Source: Hyphomicrobiales bacterium (lineage in GTDB: Bacteria; Pseudomonadota; Alphaproteobacteria; Rhizobiales; Rhizobiaceae). Taken from it: DNA of 40,814 bases. The stretch covers positions 1-40,814 of the forward strand of contig UCJD01000040.1 of assembly GCA_900472605.1 (NCBI GenBank), read 5' to 3'. Position numbers and translations under genes: made by a program. Below, one piece after another: positions 1 through 8,387 of the stretch (its first letter is position 1; the number at the start of each line of letters is the position of its first letter). A model generated the notes under the pieces. The model was not told the origin of the DNA. It saw only the letters and a program-made list of their open reading frames with translations, and did not search any database.

Positions 1-60
1 CATTTTTGCAACGGCTCCCAGCGGGGAGAGGGTAGGGTGAGGGGGCCACACGGCACAACG
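1..60. repeat. Probable edge of a rhizobial intergenic repeat
   Basis: The first ~50 bases are G-rich on the plus strand and end in a GAGGGGG/CCACAC motif that resembles the right arm of the complete palindromic repeat at 29166-29282. Only one arm is present because the window begins here, so a paired structure cannot be shown. It lies beyond the 3' end of the formaldehyde dehydrogenase gene. The call rests on resemblance only. Confidence 0.3.
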
Positions 61-94
61 CCAGCCACCCCTCCATCCCAAGAACAACTCAGCC

Positions 95-1285
95 TCAGGC
101 CGCCTTCGCGACATCCCCATGCGGGTCGAGCACGAACTTCGTCGCCGCCCCGTGGTCGAAGCTCTCATAGCCCTGAACGGCCTCTTCGAGCGGGATCACC
201 TTGGCGTTGACGATGTCGGCGATCGGCAGGCGGTCGTGCAGGATCGCCTGCATCAGCTGCCGGTTATACTTCAGCACGGGCGTCTGTCCGGTGTGGAAGG
301 ATTGCGCCTTCGCCCAGCCGAGGCCGAAGCGCAGCGACAGGTTGCCGGATTTCGCGGCGCTGTCGACGGCACCCGGATCCTCAGTGACGTAGAGGCCGGG
401 AATGCCGATCGAGCCGGCGGCGCGGGTGATGTCCATCATCTGGTTCAACACGATCGCCGGCTGCTCGCCGCCTGAATGGCCGCGCGCCTCGAAGCCGACG
501 GCGTCGATGGCGCTGTCCACCTCGTTGCTGCCGGTGACCTGCGCGATCATCTCGCCCAGCCGGTCGCTCTTCGACAGATCGATCGGTTCGAAGCCGACCT
601 TGGCCGCATGCGCCAGGCGATCCTTGTTGAAGTCGCCGATCATGACAACGGCGGCCCCCAGGATGCGGGCCGAAGCGGCGGCCGCCAAGCCCACCGGGCC
701 GGCGCCCGCGACATAGACCGTCGAGCCGACGCCGACGCCGGCGCGCACCGCGCCATGGAAGCCGGTCGGCAGGATGTCGGAAAGCATGGTGAGGTCGCGG
801 ATCTTCTCCATCGCCCGGTCGCGATCAGGGAATTTCAGGAGGTTGAAGTCGGCATAGGGGATGGTCACGTAGCGGGCCTGCCCGCCGATCCAGCCGCCCA
901 TGTCGACATAGCCATAGGCGCCGCCGGCGCGCGACGGGTTGACGGTGAGGCAGACGCCCGTGTCCTGCGACTTGCAGCAGCGGCAGCGACCGCAGGCGAC
1001 GTTGAAGGGCACGGAAACGATGTCGCCGACCTCGAGCATCTCGACGTCGATGCCCTTTTCGATGATCTGGCCGGTGATCTCGTGGCCGAGAACCAGCCCG
1101 GGCATCGCCGTGGTGCGGCCGCGCACCATGTGCTGGTCCGATCCGCAGATATTGGTCGAGATCACCTTCAGGATCACGCCATGCTCGATGCGGCGCCCAT
1201 CGGGTGCCTCGAGCTTGGGATCGTCGATGTCATGGATCTCGACAACGCCGGGTCGCATGTAGACGACGCCACGGTTCTTGCTCAT
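95..1285 (-). CDS. fdhA: Glutathione-independent formaldehyde dehydrogenase
   Basis: The product (396 aa) is a zinc-dependent medium-chain alcohol dehydrogenase of the Pseudomonas putida formaldehyde dehydrogenase type, which oxidises formaldehyde to formate with NAD+ in the cytoplasm without glutathione. Seen: the N-terminal catalytic-zinc region with NICGSDQHMVRGR, GHEITG, a structural-zinc cluster of cysteines (CGRCRCCKSQDTGVC), and a Rossmann stretch GAGPVGLAAAASARILGA. Length matches the family (~398 aa). The open frame extends to 1387, but ATG at 1285 follows GGAGGAG by six bases and starts the family's usual N-terminus MSKNRG. It is divergent from the chemoreceptor gene, with no partner gene visible on its strand. 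The assignment to this subfamily rather than general zinc ADH is by overall pattern and length. Confidence 0.9.
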   Translation of the reverse strand: MSKNRGVVYMRPGVVEIHDIDDPKLEAPDGRRIEHGVILKVISTNICGSDQHMVRGRTTAMPGLVLGHEITGQIIEKGIDVEMLEVGDIVSVPFNVACGRCRCCKSQDTGVCLTVNPSRAGGAYGYVDMGGWIGGQARYVTIPYADFNLLKFPDRDRAMEKIRDLTMLSDILPTGFHGAVRAGVGVGSTVYVAGAGPVGLAAAASARILGAAVVMIGDFNKDRLAHAAKVGFEPIDLSKSDRLGEMIAQVTGSNEVDSAIDAVGFEARGHSGGEQPAIVLNQMMDITRAAGSIGIPGLYVTEDPGAVDSAAKSGNLSLRFGLGWAKAQSFHTGQTPVLKYNRQLMQAILHDRLPIADIVNAKVIPLEEAVQGYESFDHGAATKFVLDPHGDVAKAA

Positions 1286-1600
1286 TTTCATCTCCTCCGT
1301 TGAAAATGTGGAAGGCAAAATATAACGGCCGCGCGGGCTCCTCTTCACGCGCGGTCGTTGGTCGCAGCTTAGAGCAGAATATGTCACGCGTCGTCCCGTT
1401 TACGACGGTTTCGTCACCGTTATCGGCCATGTGTGACCTGTCGCCGGCCCTCTGCCATGGGGGCGAGGCGGTGCGCGCCGATGCTACATTTCGCCGCAAC
1501 GGCCCGTTCGGTAAGCTCTTCTTAAAATGCAAATTGTCAAATGTGCCATCGGATTGGGAGGGCCGTATCGAACAATTTTGAAGAATGACCGGGGTTTACG
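1286..1600. other. Divergent intergenic region, no gene seen
   Basis: These 315 bases separate the divergent fdhA and chemoreceptor genes and must hold both promoters. The part next to the chemoreceptor (about 1520-1580) is AT-richer than its surroundings, as expected of a promoter. I found no convincing operator palindrome or small ORF with a ribosome-binding site. Confidence 0.4.
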
Positions 1601-3484
1601 ATGATGAGTTTGAAGATCAGGACAATGATTCCGGCGCTGTTTGGCGGCGTTGTTGTTCTGGGCGTTATCCAAGGGGGCCTGGCGCTCAATTCCATTTCCA
1701 ACCTGGAGACCCAGTCGCTCTCCATGGTTCGCAACATGACCGGCAACGCGTTTCTGTCGGCGCTCGACAAGAGCTTCAACGAGCAGCGCCGAACGGTAAC
1801 GGCCATGCTCTCGGCCTCCGGCCCGCAGGAGATCGCCGCGCTTCAGAAATCGCTGGAGGCCGCCCGCGCCATCCGCGACGATGCGCTCGCCTCCTTCGAG
1901 ACCCGCGTCACGCTTCCCGCCACCCGCGCCAAGGTCGATACGCTGAAGAAGGACTTCCGCGCCTATGACGATTTCGGCGCCACGATCGCCAGAATGGCGG
2001 TGTCGGGCGAGCAGGCAGGCCTGAAGTCCTTCATGGTCGAGAACATGGATCCGCTCAGCGCCGAAGCCAGCGGCATCATTTCGGGCGTCGTCGACAACAA
2101 CAAGAACCTCGCAACCCAGTCGATCGAGATCTCCAGCGATGTCATCGGCTTCGCCCGGACATCGACGATCCTGGCCGTCGCGATCGCCGCGCTTCTCGCC
2201 ATCACGGCGGCATTCATCTCGTTCTTCCGCGTGGCGCGTCCGATCAGCGACATCACCGCCTCGATGAACAAGCTTGCCGCTGGCGACAACGCCAGCGAAA
2301 TTCCCCATGGCGCCCGCCGCGACGAGATCGGCGAGATGGCCGCTGCCGTCGCCATCTTCCGCGACAACGCCCTTGAGCGCGAAAGGCTCGAGCGCGAGAC
2401 GGAAGCGAACCGCTCGATGAGCGAGCGCGAACGCATCGCCCGCGAAGAGCAGAAGGCCCGCGAAGCCGAGGAAGTCCGCTTTGCCGTCGATGGTCTGGGT
2501 CTCGGCCTCCAGCGCCTTGCCGATGGCGACATGACCTATCGTCTGGAAAACGCCTTCGCCGATCACCTCGACGCGCTTCGCATCAGCTACAACCAGTCGA
2601 TCGGCCGGCTGCAGGACACGCTGCGCAGTGTCGGTGAAAACGCCCGCATGATCGATGCCGGCGCCAGCGAGATCAAGGCCTCGGCCGACGATCTCTCGCG
2701 CCGCACCGAGCAGCAGGCGGCATCCGTCGAGGAAACGGCGGCGGCGCTTGAACAGGTAACAACCGCCGTCAAGGATTCGGCCACCCGCGCCGGCGATGCC
2801 GGTGATCTGGTCAAGCGGGCGCAGGCCGGCGCCGAACGCTCCGGTGATATCGTTCGCGAAGCCGTCGGCGCAATGCACGAGATCGAGCAGTCCTCAAGCC
2901 AGATTTCCAACATCATCGGCGTCATCGACGATATCGCCTTTCAGACCAACCTTCTGGCGCTGAATGCCGGTGTCGAGGCAGCCCGCGCCGGTGAAGCCGG
3001 CAAGGGGTTTGCGGTCGTCGCCCAGGAAGTGCGCGAACTCGCCCAGAGATCGGCCAATGCCGCCAAGGAAATCAAGCAGCTGATCACCAAGTCGGGCGAA
3101 CAGGTGCGCGGCGGCGTCGAACTCGTCGGCCGCACCGGCAAGGCGCTGGAAGAGATTGTCGCCGAGGTGCAGGAGATCAACCGCAACGTCGAGCAGATCG
3201 TGCTTTCCTCGCGCGAGCAATCGACCGGCCTTTCGGAAATCAACACGTCCGTGAACCAGATGGACCAGGGCACCCAGCAGAACGCGGCCATGGTCGAGCA
3301 ATCGACGGCCGCAAGCCACGGCCTTGCGACCCAGGCTGCGACGCTGCTCGAGTTGCTCGCGCAATTCAGGCTCGATGAGCGCGCCGTCGGCCCGGCGACC
3401 TCGGGCTCCCGCCCCGTGGCCTCGCCGGCCCGTGCGCTCGGCGAAAGGCTCGTCGCCTCCTTCACCGGCCGCTCGGCAGCCTGA
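1601..3484 (+). CDS. Methyl-accepting chemotaxis protein
   Basis: A 627-aa inner-membrane chemoreceptor that signals to CheA/CheW. Seen in order: first membrane helix about residues 8-30; a ~155-residue periplasmic all-helical sensor; second membrane helix about 187-209; a HAMP domain about 210-262; a charged coiled coil (ERERLERETEA region); a second HAMP-like unit about 295-345; and the cytoplasmic signalling hairpin with the conserved tip DIAFQTNLLALNAGVEAARA near residue 445, followed by GKGFAVVAQEVRELAQRS. The methylation helix contains QQAASVEETAAALEQV. There is no C-terminal NWETF-like CheR-docking pentapeptide. Start ATG 1601 (or 1604) follows GGGG. It is a lone gene followed by a strong hairpin terminator; no che genes are nearby. 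The ligand cannot be inferred. Confidence 0.93.
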   Translation: MMSLKIRTMIPALFGGVVVLGVIQGGLALNSISNLETQSLSMVRNMTGNAFLSALDKSFNEQRRTVTAMLSASGPQEIAALQKSLEAARAIRDDALASFETRVTLPATRAKVDTLKKDFRAYDDFGATIARMAVSGEQAGLKSFMVENMDPLSAEASGIISGVVDNNKNLATQSIEISSDVIGFARTSTILAVAIAALLAITAAFISFFRVARPISDITASMNKLAAGDNASEIPHGARRDEIGEMAAAVAIFRDNALERERLERETEANRSMSERERIAREEQKAREAEEVRFAVDGLGLGLQRLADGDMTYRLENAFADHLDALRISYNQSIGRLQDTLRSVGENARMIDAGASEIKASADDLSRRTEQQAASVEETAAALEQVTTAVKDSATRAGDAGDLVKRAQAGAERSGDIVREAVGAMHEIEQSSSQISNIIGVIDDIAFQTNLLALNAGVEAARAGEAGKGFAVVAQEVRELAQRSANAAKEIKQLITKSGEQVRGGVELVGRTGKALEEIVAEVQEINRNVEQIVLSSREQSTGLSEINTSVNQMDQGTQQNAAMVEQSTAASHGLATQAATLLELLAQFRLDERAVGPATSGSRPVASPARALGERLVASFTGRSAA

Positions 3485-3508
3485 TCCGACACGGCCCGGA
3501 AAGGCAGG

Positions 3509-3538
3509 AAGGCGCGGCCGGTCTCCCGGCCGCGCCTT
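3509..3538 (+). terminator. Intrinsic terminator after chemoreceptor
   Basis: A perfect 13-bp GC-rich inverted repeat (3509-3521 with 3526-3538) with a TCTC loop, ending in a short T run, 25 bases after the chemoreceptor stop codon. Confidence 0.85.
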
Positions 3539-3665
3539 TCCACATCCTGCTCCATATCCTTCACCGTCGCCGACGGCCGACCGTCGAGTGCCATCTTTGC
3601 ATCTTGCCGATGGGCGCATTCCCACTATGCTCTCAGGACAACAACATATATCGGGAGGTTACCAT

Positions 3666-3974
3666 ATGATCCTGCACTCGGTGCTGATGCGGCTGAAATC
3701 GGCCATCACGGGCGAAGAAAAGCAGTCTTTATTCGAGCAAATCGTCGCGCTGAAGCAGGTCATTCCGGGTATTCTGGATATCAAATACGGCCCGAACGTC
3801 TCGCCCGAGGGCCTGCATGCCGGCTTCGTCGATGGCTTTGCCGTCACCTTCGAAAGCCCGGAGGCGCGAGACGCCTATCTCGTCCATCCCGAGCATGTCG
3901 CCGTCGGCGAGCGCATCGTCTCGTCGCTGGATGGCGGCCTTGGCGGCCTGATCGTCTTCGACCTGCAGGTGTGA
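3666..3974 (+). CDS. Dabb (stress-responsive A/B barrel) domain protein
   Basis: A 102-aa cytoplasmic protein. Seen: the start MILHSVLMRLK, a His-plus-strand opening typical of Dabb proteins, the central FVDGFAVTFES strand and the HPEHVAVGERIV helix followed by the last strand LIVFDLQV. Family members form small dimeric ferredoxin-like barrels; most bacterial ones have no proven reaction. The open frame runs further upstream, but ATG 3666 follows a clear GGGAGGTT site and gives exactly one domain. It stands alone between the chemoreceptor terminator and the convergent zinc-transport operon. The family call is good; the role is unknown. Confidence 0.8.
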   Translation: MILHSVLMRLKSAITGEEKQSLFEQIVALKQVIPGILDIKYGPNVSPEGLHAGFVDGFAVTFESPEARDAYLVHPEHVAVGERIVSSLDGGLGGLIVFDLQV

Positions 3975-4005
3975 TCCCGCAGGTCGAATTCGTCCTTCGC
4001 GATCG

Positions 4006-4905
4006 TCAGATGCTCTTCGCCATGGCGGCGGAGATCTGGTCGACATTATAGCGGAACATCGTCTCATAGGTCGAAGCCGGGCCCTTGGCGTCGGACAGCG
4101 CCTCCACATAGAGCTCGCCGCCGGGCTCTGCCCCCGTCGCCTTGGCGATCTGCTTGACGAGGCGCGGATCGTTGGAGTTTTCGAAGAAATAGGTCTTCAC
4201 GTGCTCGGCCTTGATCTGCTCGATCAGCTTGGCGACTTCGGCGGCCGAGGCCTCGCTTTCGGTGGAAACGCCGAGCGGCGCCAGGAAGCTCACATGATAC
4301 TCCCGGCCGAAATAGCCGAAGGCGTCATGGCTGGTCAGCACCTTGCGGTGGTCCTCGGGGATATCCTTGAACTTCGCCTTGGCATAGGCGTCCATCTCGT
4401 CGAGCTTCTTCGAATAGGCCTCGGCGTTGGCCTTGAACGCCGCCGCATCGTCAGGATCGGCCGCCGACAGGGCCTTCTCGATGTTGGCGACCCAGACCTT
4501 GACGCTGACGGGGCTGTTCCACACATGCGGATCGGTCACTGTCTTGCCGTCCTCTTCCATGGTGCGGGTCTTCACGCCCTCGGAGGCGGTCACCGGCGTG
4601 CCCTTATAGCCCGATGCCGCGATCAGCCGGTCCATCCAGCCCTCCAGCCCTTCGCCGCTGACGAAGGTGACCTTCGCGGCCTTCAGGTTCCGGGCGTCGG
4701 TGGGCGACGGCTCGAATTCATGGGGGTCGCCGTTCGGGCCGACGAGGCTCTTTACCTCGACATGGTCGCCGCCGACCTGTTTGACCACATCGGCCAGCAC
4801 GGTGAAGGAGGCCACCACCTTCAAGGTTTCGGCCGAGGCCGGAACGGTCGAGAAGGCCATCAGCGCGGGAAGCGAGGCGGCAAGAAGCAATCTTCTATGG
4901 GGCAT
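4006..4905 (-). CDS. Zinc ABC transporter substrate-binding protein (AztC/TroA-like)
   Basis: A 299-aa periplasmic metal-binding lipid-free protein: signal peptide about residues 1-25 with an ASA|ET cleavage site, then a cluster A-I (ZnuA/TroA) fold. The expected ligands can be seen: His62 (DPHEFEP), His127 (DPHVWNS), His193 (TSHDAFGYF) and Asp272 (ALSDAKGP). This three-His plus Asp set is TroA/AztC-like; manganese-type members usually have Glu at the third position. No His-rich loop of the ZnuA kind is present. It is the last gene of the operon, 15 bases after the permease, with AAGGA seven bases before ATG 4905. A Zur-like operator upstream supports zinc rather than manganese. Zinc specificity is inferred. 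Confidence 0.87.
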   Translation of the reverse strand: MPHRRLLLAASLPALMAFSTVPASAETLKVVASFTVLADVVKQVGGDHVEVKSLVGPNGDPHEFEPSPTDARNLKAAKVTFVSGEGLEGWMDRLIAASGYKGTPVTASEGVKTRTMEEDGKTVTDPHVWNSPVSVKVWVANIEKALSAADPDDAAAFKANAEAYSKKLDEMDAYAKAKFKDIPEDHRKVLTSHDAFGYFGREYHVSFLAPLGVSTESEASAAEVAKLIEQIKAEHVKTYFFENSNDPRLVKQIAKATGAEPGGELYVEALSDAKGPASTYETMFRYNVDQISAAMAKSI

Positions 4906-4920
4906 AGAAGCATCCTTTGG

Positions 4921-5793
4921 TTAGCCCTTGAGATGGGCGCGGGGGAAAAGACGCCGGGCGAGGCCCGACGGTGCGAGAAAGATGGAAAGGCCGTAGAGAA
5001 GCGCCGCCGTCATGATGATCGTCGGCCCGGAGGCGAGCTCGAGATGGTAGGAGGCGATCAGCCCAAAATAACCGGACGCCGCCGCACTCAAGGCCGCCAC
5101 CAGCATCATCGAGGGCAGGCTGCGAGACCAGAGCTGCGCGATCGCCGCCGGCAGCATCATCAGCCCCACCGCCATTAGCGTGCCGAGGGCCTGGAAGCTG
5201 GCGACGAGATTGAGCACCACGAGCAGCAGGAACAGGAAGTGATACACCGGACCACGCCCGCCGATCGCCCTGAGGAAACTCGGGTCGAAGCATTCCGCGA
5301 TCAGCGGCCGGTAGATCGCGGCGAGCACGATCAGCGTCAGCGTCGTGATCGCGCCGATCTGGTAAAGGGCAGGGGGATCGATGGCGAGGATGGTGCCGAA
5401 CAGCACATGCAGCAGGTCGATATTGGATCCTTTGAGCGAGACGATCAGCACCCCGAGCGCCAGCGACGCAAGGTAGAAGCTGGCAAAGCTCGCATCCTCC
5501 TGCAGCACCGTCACCCGGCTGACCGCGCCGGACAGCAACGCCACTGCGAGCCCCGCCACCAGCCCGCCGATCCCCATTGCCGTCAGCGACAGCGAGCCGG
5601 CGACGAGATAGCCGATCGCCGCCCCTGGCAGGATCGCATGGCTCATCGCATCGCCCACCAGGCTCATCCGCCGCAGCATCAAAAATACGCCGATCGGCCC
5701 GGATCCGAGCCCGAGGCAAAGGCACGCGACCAGCGCCCGACGCATGAAGCCGTAGTCGACAAAGGGGGCGAAGAAGAGATCGTAGATCGTCAT
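4921..5793 (-). CDS. Zinc ABC transporter permease (AztB/ZnuB-like)
   Basis: A 290-aa inner-membrane permease of the ABC-3 family with about eight hydrophobic segments. Diagnostic elements seen: LMLRRMSLVGDAMSHAILPG near residues 38-57, which is the coupling region of the family, and the later GTLMAVGLMMLPAAIAQLW segment. Its ATG at 5793 overlaps the TGA of the ATPase gene by four bases (ATGA), so the two are translationally coupled. It works as a dimer with the ATPase below it and receives metal from the periplasmic protein encoded 15 bases downstream. Confidence 0.9.
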   Translation of the reverse strand: MTIYDLFFAPFVDYGFMRRALVACLCLGLGSGPIGVFLMLRRMSLVGDAMSHAILPGAAIGYLVAGSLSLTAMGIGGLVAGLAVALLSGAVSRVTVLQEDASFASFYLASLALGVLIVSLKGSNIDLLHVLFGTILAIDPPALYQIGAITTLTLIVLAAIYRPLIAECFDPSFLRAIGGRGPVYHFLFLLLVVLNLVASFQALGTLMAVGLMMLPAAIAQLWSRSLPSMMLVAALSAAASGYFGLIASYHLELASGPTIIMTAALLYGLSIFLAPSGLARRLFPRAHLKG

Positions 5794-6530
5794 GCGGCCG
5801 GCGCGCAGGCGTCTGCGTCCTCATCCCAGCGCTCGGCCATCGCCCGCGCCTTCAACAGGTTTGCAGCCGACATCGCGGAGGCCGTCGGCCCCCAGTCGAT
5901 CATCTCGCGTGCAAGAAGCAACGTCTGCGGGAAATGCGCACGGATCTGCTCGAAATCGTGCAGCACCGCCACGATCGTGCGCCCGTCGCCATGCCAGGTC
6001 AGGATCATCTCGACCAGGTCGCGCGTGGTCCGCGCGTCGATCGCGGTAAAGGGTTCGTCGAGCAGGATCACCTTGGCATCCTGTACCAGCAGCCGCGCAA
6101 ACAGCACCCGCTGCAACTGGCCGGAAGACAGCGACCCGATCTGCCGCCGCTCGAAACCCTCCAGCCCGACCGCCGCGATCGCATCCCGCGCCTTGCCCAT
6201 CTCCGCAGCCGACACCCGCGAAAACGCCCCCGCCTGTCGCCACGCGCCAAGCAGCACCGTGTCGAGCACCGAAATCGGAAACCGCCTGTTGATATCGGCC
6301 GCCTGCGGCAGGTAGCCAAAGTCGGTACGCTGCAATCGATGCTCGACGCGTCCCTCGCTTGGCCTGAGCTCACCCATGATCGCCTTCAAGAGCGTCGATT
6401 TTCCCGCCCCGTTCGGCCCGGCTATCGCCGTCAGGCTGCCGGCGGCGATCGCGCCCGAGACATGGTGCACGGCCGGGTGTCTGTTGTAGGCGACGGTGAG
6501 ATTGGAAAGCCGGATCAACGCCTCGCTCAT
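5790..6530 (-). CDS. Zinc ABC transporter ATP-binding protein (AztA/ZnuC-like)
   Basis: A 246-aa cytoplasmic ATPase. Seen: Walker A GPNGAGKST, Q-loop region FGYLPQAADINRRFP, signature LSSGQLQRV, Walker B VILLDEPFTAID and H-loop VLHDF. The open frame begins at 6548, but ATG 6530 gives the normal N-terminus MSEALIRLSNLTVAYN and lies in an ATGA overlap with the 41-aa ORF before it. It energises import by the permease encoded next. The INRRFPISVLDTVLLG segment is typical of metal-importing ABC-3 ATPases. Confidence 0.9.
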   Translation of the reverse strand: MSEALIRLSNLTVAYNRHPAVHHVSGAIAAGSLTAIAGPNGAGKSTLLKAIMGELRPSEGRVEHRLQRTDFGYLPQAADINRRFPISVLDTVLLGAWRQAGAFSRVSAAEMGKARDAIAAVGLEGFERRQIGSLSSGQLQRVLFARLLVQDAKVILLDEPFTAIDARTTRDLVEMILTWHGDGRTIVAVLHDFEQIRAHFPQTLLLAREMIDWGPTASAMSAANLLKARAMAERWDEDADACAPAA

Positions 6531-6652
6531 GGCAGCATCACCGCCCATGCGATGGCGATCCAGAGGAGGATGGCGACGAAAACGGCGCCAATCACCCGGC
6601 TAATTGCCGAGGCGCTCATCAGACCGGAGGCGAGATTGTCCAGACGGTTCAT
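6527..6652 (-). CDS. 41-aa putative membrane protein heading the zinc operon
   Basis: A short ORF of 42 codons. It starts MNRLDNLASG, has Arg19, then a continuous hydrophobic stretch of about 20 residues (VIGAVFVAILLWIAIAWAVM), and ends LP. Topology would be a single membrane helix with a positively charged N-terminal side. Its TGA overlaps the ATG of the ATPase gene (CCATGA), and its start lies about 30 bases after the predicted transcription start, directly below the Zur-like operator. The ribosome-binding site is weak (GAG about eight bases before). Coding is supported by position, overlap and hydrophobic pattern only. It could be a small transporter subunit or a leader peptide; I recognise no family. 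Confidence 0.6.
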   Translation of the reverse strand: MNRLDNLASGLMSASAISRVIGAVFVAILLWIAIAWAVMLP

Positions 6653-6667
6653 TCAGGCACTCAATAT

Positions 6668-6718
6668 GTAATAACATTACTCTGTAACGTTATAACGACA
6701 TTGACGCATGCGACGCAA
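6668..6718 (-). promoter_or_regulatory. Zinc-operon promoter with Zur-like operator boxes
   Basis: Reading the minus strand, TTGCGT (6713-6718) and TTATAA (6690-6695) are 17 bases apart and form a plausible sigma-70 promoter. Two AT-rich dyads overlap it: the perfect 10-bp palindrome CGTTATAACG (6688-6697), which contains the -10 box, and the perfect 5-3-5 dyad GTAAT-n3-ATTAC (6668-6680), which covers the expected start site. Both resemble Zur/Fur-family boxes. Repression by zinc-loaded Zur is inferred from sequence and from the operon's function. Confidence 0.65.
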
Positions 6719-6789
6719 GGGGGCGGAGTGGAAATATCGACGATCGACAGCGGTTGGTCGAAAACAGGGAAGAGGAATGCGGGTGGGAT

Positions 6790-6839
6790 GAGAGCGCTAC
6801 CACGCTCTCGGCGTCATCCTCGGCCAAAGTGCCGAGGAT
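6790..6839. repeat. REP-like double hairpin
   Basis: Two adjacent hairpins: GAGAGCG/CGCTCTC (6790-6809) and the perfect 8-bp ATCCTCGG/CCGAGGAT (6816-6839). The second, preceded by GCGTC, matches a short extragenic palindrome I know to be common in rhizobial genomes (TCATCCTCGGG...CCCGAGGATC type) with a changed loop. It lies in the ~325-base gap between the zinc operon and the peroxiredoxin gene; I see no gene in the remainder (6840-6980). Confidence 0.5.
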
Positions 6840-6980
6840 CTAAGCACGCAGCCACGAATGCAACGGCGCAGCAAGAGCGGGAGGGTGCCAAGCGCCGCAT
6901 CCCGCCACGGAAGCCGGCGCGCCGGTGTGGCCAAGCGGCGGCCGAACCACCGGGCTCAGCCTCACCCCGCAAACCTCACC

Positions 6981-7466
6981 TCAAAGCTGCTCGATCATCG
7001 TCGCAGCGCTGGAAACCGTCGCCTGGCCGGGGTTCTCCTCGACGTTGAGCGACTTGACGACGCCGTCCTCGACCAGCATCGAGTAGCGCTTCGAGCGCAC
7101 GCCGAGACCGCCGCCGGAGAGGTCGGCGTCGAGACCGAGCGCCTTGGTGAAGGAAGCGTCCCAGTCCGGCAGGAAGTGGATCTTGCCCATGCCGCCCGAG
7201 GATTGCGCCCAGGCGCCCATCACGTGCCAGTCGTTGACGGCAATGACCGCGATGTCATCGACGCCTTTATTCAGAATGGTGTCGCGGTTTTCGAGATAGC
7301 CGGGCAGGTGGTTGAGCGAGCAGGTCGGGGTGAATGCGCCGGGCACGGCAAACAGCACCACGCGCTTGCCCTTGAACAGCGCCTCGGTCGTGGTCTCGAC
7401 CGGACCGTCGGCCGTCTTTTCCTTGAAGGTCGCCGAAGGCAGCGTATCGCCGATTGCAATGGTCAT
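6981..7466 (-). CDS. Peroxiredoxin (Prx5/1-Cys, type II)
   Basis: A 161-aa thiol peroxidase that reduces hydrogen peroxide and alkyl hydroperoxides in the cytoplasm. Seen: the active-site block VPGAFTPTCS with peroxidatic Cys49, and the later GVRSKRYSML segment containing the conserved Arg. No second cysteine is present, so it should rely on glutathione/glutaredoxin or thioredoxin for regeneration, as type II enzymes do. Length is normal. AGGAG lies seven bases before ATG 7466. The next gene on the strand downstream is far off, so it appears monocistronic. Confidence 0.92.
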   Translation of the reverse strand: MTIAIGDTLPSATFKEKTADGPVETTTEALFKGKRVVLFAVPGAFTPTCSLNHLPGYLENRDTILNKGVDDIAVIAVNDWHVMGAWAQSSGGMGKIHFLPDWDASFTKALGLDADLSGGGLGVRSKRYSMLVEDGVVKSLNVEENPGQATVSSAATMIEQL

Positions 7467-7550
7467 GACTATCTCCTGGTTATTGTTCGCAAGGCGCCAT
7501 AGGGGCCGCCGAAGTTGAGATCAAGGGCAAGTGTGAATGATAGGATTGGC

Positions 7551-8387
7551 CTATTTAAAGGCAAGCGGGCTTTCGATGGCGCGCGCCCCGTCAATGACGA
7601 GCGCGCTCCAGCTCTTGCCGGATACGTCGTAACTCTTGGGCAGCTTTCCGATTGCGATCGTCGTCGTCAGCGCGTCACCATCGCGCTTGCTCATCAGCTG
7701 CTTGGTAAACACATAGCCGCTTGGGCCGGCAATGACGACATCGGGTGTCGTGTCGCCGATATCGGGCAGAGTGATGTCAAGCGTCAGCTCCTTGCGGTCG
7801 GCCGAAAGCGTGTGCTTGGTCACCTTGAACTCGGAGGAGGGCGCTTCCGGCAGCCGTGCGTCGGCGGCGTCCAATATGGCCTTTTCCTCCGGCTGCGATT
7901 GCCCCGCTGCCGAGAGGGGAACGGTGAAATCGGCCTGGAAGGGCACGCAGATATCCTTGCAGATGCCGATGAAGGCCTGAGCCTTGATCTCGCTCGCCCC
8001 GCTCGTGGCCGACAAGGTCAGCGGCAGCGTCACCGGCGCGTCATAGCCGATATCGTCGAGCCTATCGTCCTTGATGTGCTTGGGAATGGGGTAGCCGATC
8101 TCATCGAGCGTCACCCCCGTCCCGGGCGCGATCACGATCTGCGGCGGGATGCCGCTGTTGCCGGGTTCGCGCCAATAGGTGATCCATCCGGCATTCGGTT
8201 CGATCTGCAACCCGGCGCGGATCTTGCCGTGCTCGTCGGGCGCCATCGCCACCAACCGCATCCGCCCGCCGGCATTGTCGACCCAGGCGCTAGTCCCGGC
8301 CTGCGCCGAGGAGAGCGCCGGCAAGAACAGGCCAAGAGCCGTAGCGGAGATCAGGACAAGACGTCGGGTGTATGGTGCAAAGGTCAT
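7551..8387 (-). CDS. Stand-alone DsbD N-terminal-like (ScsB-type) periplasmic protein
   Basis: A 278-aa exported protein with a signal peptide (YTRRLVLISATALGLFLPAL then SAQA). The body resembles the N-terminal domain of DsbD/ScsB: WITYWREPGNSGIPP near residue 70 and the paired cysteines GICKDICVPF at about 143 and 147, where the family carries its redox-active cysteines. Canonical DsbD continues into an eight-helix membrane domain; this protein has none and ends at 7551, so it is a soluble single-module version. The frame can begin at TTG 8405, but ATG 8387 starts directly before the signal peptide. No partner transmembrane gene is adjacent. Function in periplasmic thiol handling is inferred. 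Confidence 0.72.
   Translation of the reverse strand: MTFAPYTRRLVLISATALGLFLPALSSAQAGTSAWVDNAGGRMRLVAMAPDEHGKIRAGLQIEPNAGWITYWREPGNSGIPPQIVIAPGTGVTLDEIGYPIPKHIKDDRLDDIGYDAPVTLPLTLSATSGASEIKAQAFIGICKDICVPFQADFTVPLSAAGQSQPEEKAILDAADARLPEAPSSEFKVTKHTLSADRKELTLDITLPDIGDTTPDVVIAGPSGYVFTKQLMSKRDGDALTTTIAIGKLPKSYDVSGKSWSALVIDGARAIESPLAFK

Noticed and set aside
1484..2878. 464-codon antisense frame over the chemoreceptor
   Set aside because: Gly/Asp/Arg-rich shadow with no domain; the plus-strand receptor is intact.
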